Shown: piece after piece, positions 5,420 to 7,287 of the stretch
Position numbering within the stretch: position 1 is the stretch's first letter
Layout of the letters: every line of letters starts with the position of its first letter
Source of the DNA: Clostridia bacterium
GTDB taxonomy: Bacteria > Bacillota_A > Clostridia > Christensenellales > Aristaeellaceae
Length of the DNA: 7,287 bases
Direction of reading: 5' to 3'
Assembly: GCA_017397695.1 (NCBI GenBank)
Contig: JAFQIF010000098.1
Location: 1 to 7,287 of the forward strand
Position numbers and translations under genes: made by a program
Notes under the pieces: model-generated
What the model saw: the letters and a program-made list of their open reading frames with translations, nothing else
Told to the model about the DNA's origin: nothing
Databases searched by the model: none

Positions 5420-5450
5420 GAGAAAGCGGACAAGCCATGCTGCCTGCCGC
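5411..5450 (-). terminator. Intrinsic terminator after the AI-2E transporter gene
   Basis: Fourteen bases past the transporter stop, the minus strand reads GCGGCAGGC, loop AGCATG, GCTTGTCCGC (5450-5426). This forms a 9-bp stem with one bulged T and one wobble pair. It is followed by TTTCTCTTGTTGT, a T-rich tail. The hairpin separates the lipid/transport genes from the glycosyltransferase set. Confidence 0.65.
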
Positions 5451-5463
5451 TTCATTTGTCGGA

Positions 5464-6624
5464 TTATGTGTTTGCCGTTTGTGCAAGCGCGGCTTCTTTG
5501 GCGATGGTGGCTTCCCTCAAAAGCTCATAGGCTGAGGAGAATACCGGCACGGCAAAGAGCATGCCAAACGGGCCTGCGATGCCTCCGCCGATGGTGATCG
5601 CCGCCAGCACCCACATGGCGGGCAGATGAATCTTGCCGCCCACGACGCGCGGATAGATCAGGTTGCCCTCCACCTGCTGGAGGATCACGAGGAAGATGAG
5701 GAACACCAGCGCCTTGAAAGGATCGATGGTCAGAATCATGAATGCACCGACGAACGCGCCCAGATACGCGCCGACGATTGGAATGAACGCCGTCACGCCG
5801 ATCAGCGCGCCGACCATCGGCGCATACGGCAGGCGCAGGATCAGCATGCCGATGGTACAAAGCGAGCCGAGGATGATAGCCTCCATCGTCTGCCCGACGA
5901 TGAAGCGCTCGAATACGCCGACGCACACGTTGGTGATATGCATCAGCCGATTTCCCATCGTCTTGGGCATCCATGCGCGGATCAGGCGGGCGACCTGTGC
6001 CGTCAGGCGTTCCTTATTGGCAAGCACATAGACCGCAAACACCATGCTGACCACCAGATCGACGATCACCCCGGCGACGGAGCTGAACGTCATTACAGCA
6101 CTGGATACGATGGCGCTGCGCTGCTCGCCGAGCCATGCGCCCAGTCCTGTTTTGACGCCCGCCCAGTCGATATCAATGCTCTCCAGATAGCGACCGAAGG
6201 GAATTGCAGAGTAATCCGTCTGCGCGTCAAAGGCCGCCAGCTGATCGATGACGCCGGTGATCTGCCCGCCCAGAACGGCAACCGCTTCCACCAGCTCCGG
6301 CACAACCAGAACGGCGACGCCGATGAGAATACCTAATATGGTCGCCAGTGCCAGCAGGATGGACAGGCCGCGTCCTGCTCTGCGTATTCTTTCGTTCCTG
6401 CATTTGGCAAAGAGCTTCTTCTCAAAAAAGCGCATTGGCAGATTGAGCATCAGCGCAAAGAAGAGCCCGATGCACAGCGGCGCAATCAGCGAAAACACAT
6501 AGCTTACGGCAAAAGCCAGCTGCGAAATGTGGCGCACGCCCAGATAGATCAGCACGCAGACAGATACAATGCCGATGATCCAGCGGGAGATGATCTTGCG
6601 GAGCCTTGGATCCTCAAAGAACAT
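5464..6624 (-). CDS. AI-2E family transporter (PF01594-type membrane permease)
   Basis: This 386-residue polytopic membrane protein is of the AI-2E/TqsA/YdiK type. Members have been linked to export of autoinducer-2, to sodium or proton antiport and to other substrates, so the cargo is not predictable. Hydrophobic segments lie at about residues 12-30, 35-60, 88-110, 175-200, 247-263, 266-298, 303-316 and 335-362. A soluble-looking loop (about 112-172) follows the third. Family hallmarks in the C-terminal half are FIPIVGAYLGA (280-290), QQVEGNLIYPRVVG (316-329) and GGGIAGPFGMLFAVP (346-360). The length is normal for the family. The ATG at 6624-6622 has AAGGAGG six bases upstream. The gene begins 15 bases after the cardiolipin synthase stop, so the two are almost certainly co-transcribed; their functional link is unclear. 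A terminator follows the gene. Confidence 0.93.
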   Translation of the reverse strand: MFFEDPRLRKIISRWIIGIVSVCVLIYLGVRHISQLAFAVSYVFSLIAPLCIGLFFALMLNLPMRFFEKKLFAKCRNERIRRAGRGLSILLALATILGILIGVAVLVVPELVEAVAVLGGQITGVIDQLAAFDAQTDYSAIPFGRYLESIDIDWAGVKTGLGAWLGEQRSAIVSSAVMTFSSVAGVIVDLVVSMVFAVYVLANKERLTAQVARLIRAWMPKTMGNRLMHITNVCVGVFERFIVGQTMEAIILGSLCTIGMLILRLPYAPMVGALIGVTAFIPIVGAYLGAFVGAFMILTIDPFKALVFLIFLVILQQVEGNLIYPRVVGGKIHLPAMWVLAAITIGGGIAGPFGMLFAVPVFSSAYELLREATIAKEAALAQTANT

Positions 6625-6639
6625 GGCTTTCCTCCTTGG

Positions 6640-7287
6640 TTAAAGCAGCGGCGCAAACAGCCGCAGGATATCCTGAAACAGGCGAACCAGTACGCCGGCT
6701 TTGCAGTCCTCCTGCGTGATGAGCTGGCAGCTGTCAAGTGTTTTGATGAAGTCGTCCTTGACGCTATGCACGGTGCTGCTTTCCATCAGCATCACGCCGC
6801 ATTCAAAGTGCAGATACAGCGAACGGAAATCGAGATTCGTCGTGCCGACGGTGGCGATGTTGTCGTCCGATACGAAGGTCTTGGCGTGCATGAATCCGTT
6901 GGTGTATTCGTATACCTTTACGCCTGCGCGGGTCAGCTCGCGGTAATACGAGCGCGTCGTCATGTGAACCAGCCGCTTGTCCCAGATGCGCGGGGTGATG
7001 ATGCGCACGTCCACGCCGGATTTAGCGGCGAGAATGAGCGCGGAGAGCATGCTGTCGTCCACGATCAGATAGGGCGTGGTGATGTACACATAGTCCTTCG
7101 CGGAATTGATGATCTGCAGATAGACGTGCTCACCGACGTTTTCCAGATCCATCGGGCTGTCCGCATAGGGCTGCACAAAGCCGTCTGTCTGGATATCGCA
7201 TGGCGTGTCCTTCCACGGATAGAAGGCCTCAAAGTCCTCCTGCTCTCCTTTGCACAGCGCCCACATTTCAAGGAAGATCAGCGTCAG
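6640..7287 (-). CDS. cls: Cardiolipin synthase, C-terminal part (5' end outside window)
   Basis: This phospholipase-D superfamily enzyme joins two phosphatidylglycerol molecules into cardiolipin plus glycerol at the cytoplasmic membrane. The frame is open at the right edge and gives 215 residues. It runs through GFVQPYADSPMD (36-47 of the fragment), VYITTPYLIVDDSM (67-80), GVDVRIITP (91-99) and YYRELTRAGVKVYEY (114-128) to the second HKD motif, HAKTFVSD, with H134, K136 and D141, followed by GTTNLDFRS (148-156) and LHFECGVML (159-167). This order is characteristic of bacterial ClsA-type synthases. The first HKD motif and the N-terminal membrane helices lie outside the window. The ATG at 7266 is internal. 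Other PLD-family phosphatidyltransferases are possible, but the QPY-DSP and TTPYLI motifs favour cardiolipin synthase. It heads a likely two-gene transcript with the AI-2E transporter. Confidence 0.93.
   Translation of the reverse strand: MTLIFLEMWALCKGEQEDFEAFYPWKDTPCDIQTDGFVQPYADSPMDLENVGEHVYLQIINSAKDYVYITTPYLIVDDSMLSALILAAKSGVDVRIITPRIWDKRLVHMTTRSYYRELTRAGVKVYEYTNGFMHAKTFVSDDNIATVGTTNLDFRSLYLHFECGVMLMESSTVHSVKDDFIKTLDSCQLITQEDCKAGVLVRLFQDILRLFAPLL

Noticed and set aside
5368..5433. N-terminal extension of glycosyltransferase B to 5433
   Set aside because: It would add 22 residues absent from copy A, would run through the predicted promoter and terminator hairpin, and would ignore the AGGAGG placed six bases before the internal ATG.
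5626..6336. A 236-codon open frame on the plus strand opposite the AI-2E transporter
   Set aside because: The translation is rich in D, H and R without a fold pattern, as expected opposite a hydrophobic membrane protein. The minus-strand frame has family motifs and a ribosome binding site.
1..7287. CRISPR array, tRNA, rRNA or insertion sequence
   Set aside because: No regularly spaced repeats, no cloverleaf or rRNA-like stretch, and no transposase or terminal inverted repeats were seen. The only mobile-element signal is the recombinase tail.

Overview
The window looks like chromosomal DNA of a low-to-mid GC Gram-positive anaerobe of the Clostridia/Bacillota type, probably gut-associated. The evidence is strong GGAGG ribosome binding sites, sigma-A type promoters, frequent TTG/GTG starts, a ClsA-type cardiolipin synthase, an AI-2E family permease, and the tail of a clostridial-style large serine recombinase. 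I cannot name the genus.

Layout, left to right. (1) Positions 1-281 (+) are the 3' end of a large serine recombinase, so an integrated element probably ends near the left edge. (2) A strong bidirectional hairpin (307-358) separates it from a convergent TetR-family regulator gene (361-969, -). (3) The TetR gene is divergent from a gene for an exported FAD/FMN flavoprotein reductase (1163-3037, +). The 190-bp gap between them holds two clear promoters pointing opposite ways and two copies of a near-perfect 15-bp palindrome, TTGAACAwTGTTCAA. One palindrome lies at the predicted transcription start of the reductase gene. (4) A second bidirectional hairpin (3044-3088) closes this unit. (5) A minus-strand block follows. 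It encodes two paralogous family 8 glycosyltransferases (3124-3963 and 4552-5367) flanking an unrecognised 145-aa protein (4033-4470). (6) Upstream of that block, after an intrinsic terminator and a weak promoter, lie an AI-2E family transporter (5464-6624) and the C-terminal part of a cardiolipin synthase (6640 to the right edge), probably co-transcribed.

The most interesting unit is the TetR/flavoprotein pair. It reads as a self-contained, probably substrate-inducible module. The enzyme has a signal peptide, a FAD_binding_2 fumarate-reductase-like domain and a C-terminal FMN_bind domain with the SGATLTS flavinylation motif. Several substrate-binding residues of true fumarate reductases appear replaced, so it probably reduces some other organic electron acceptor outside the membrane. 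No ApbE flavin transferase, quinone or electron-transfer partner, or transporter is in the window, so those functions would have to come from elsewhere in the genome. The glycosyltransferase block is probably concerned with a cell-envelope or exopolysaccharide glycan; its acceptor cannot be read from the sequence.
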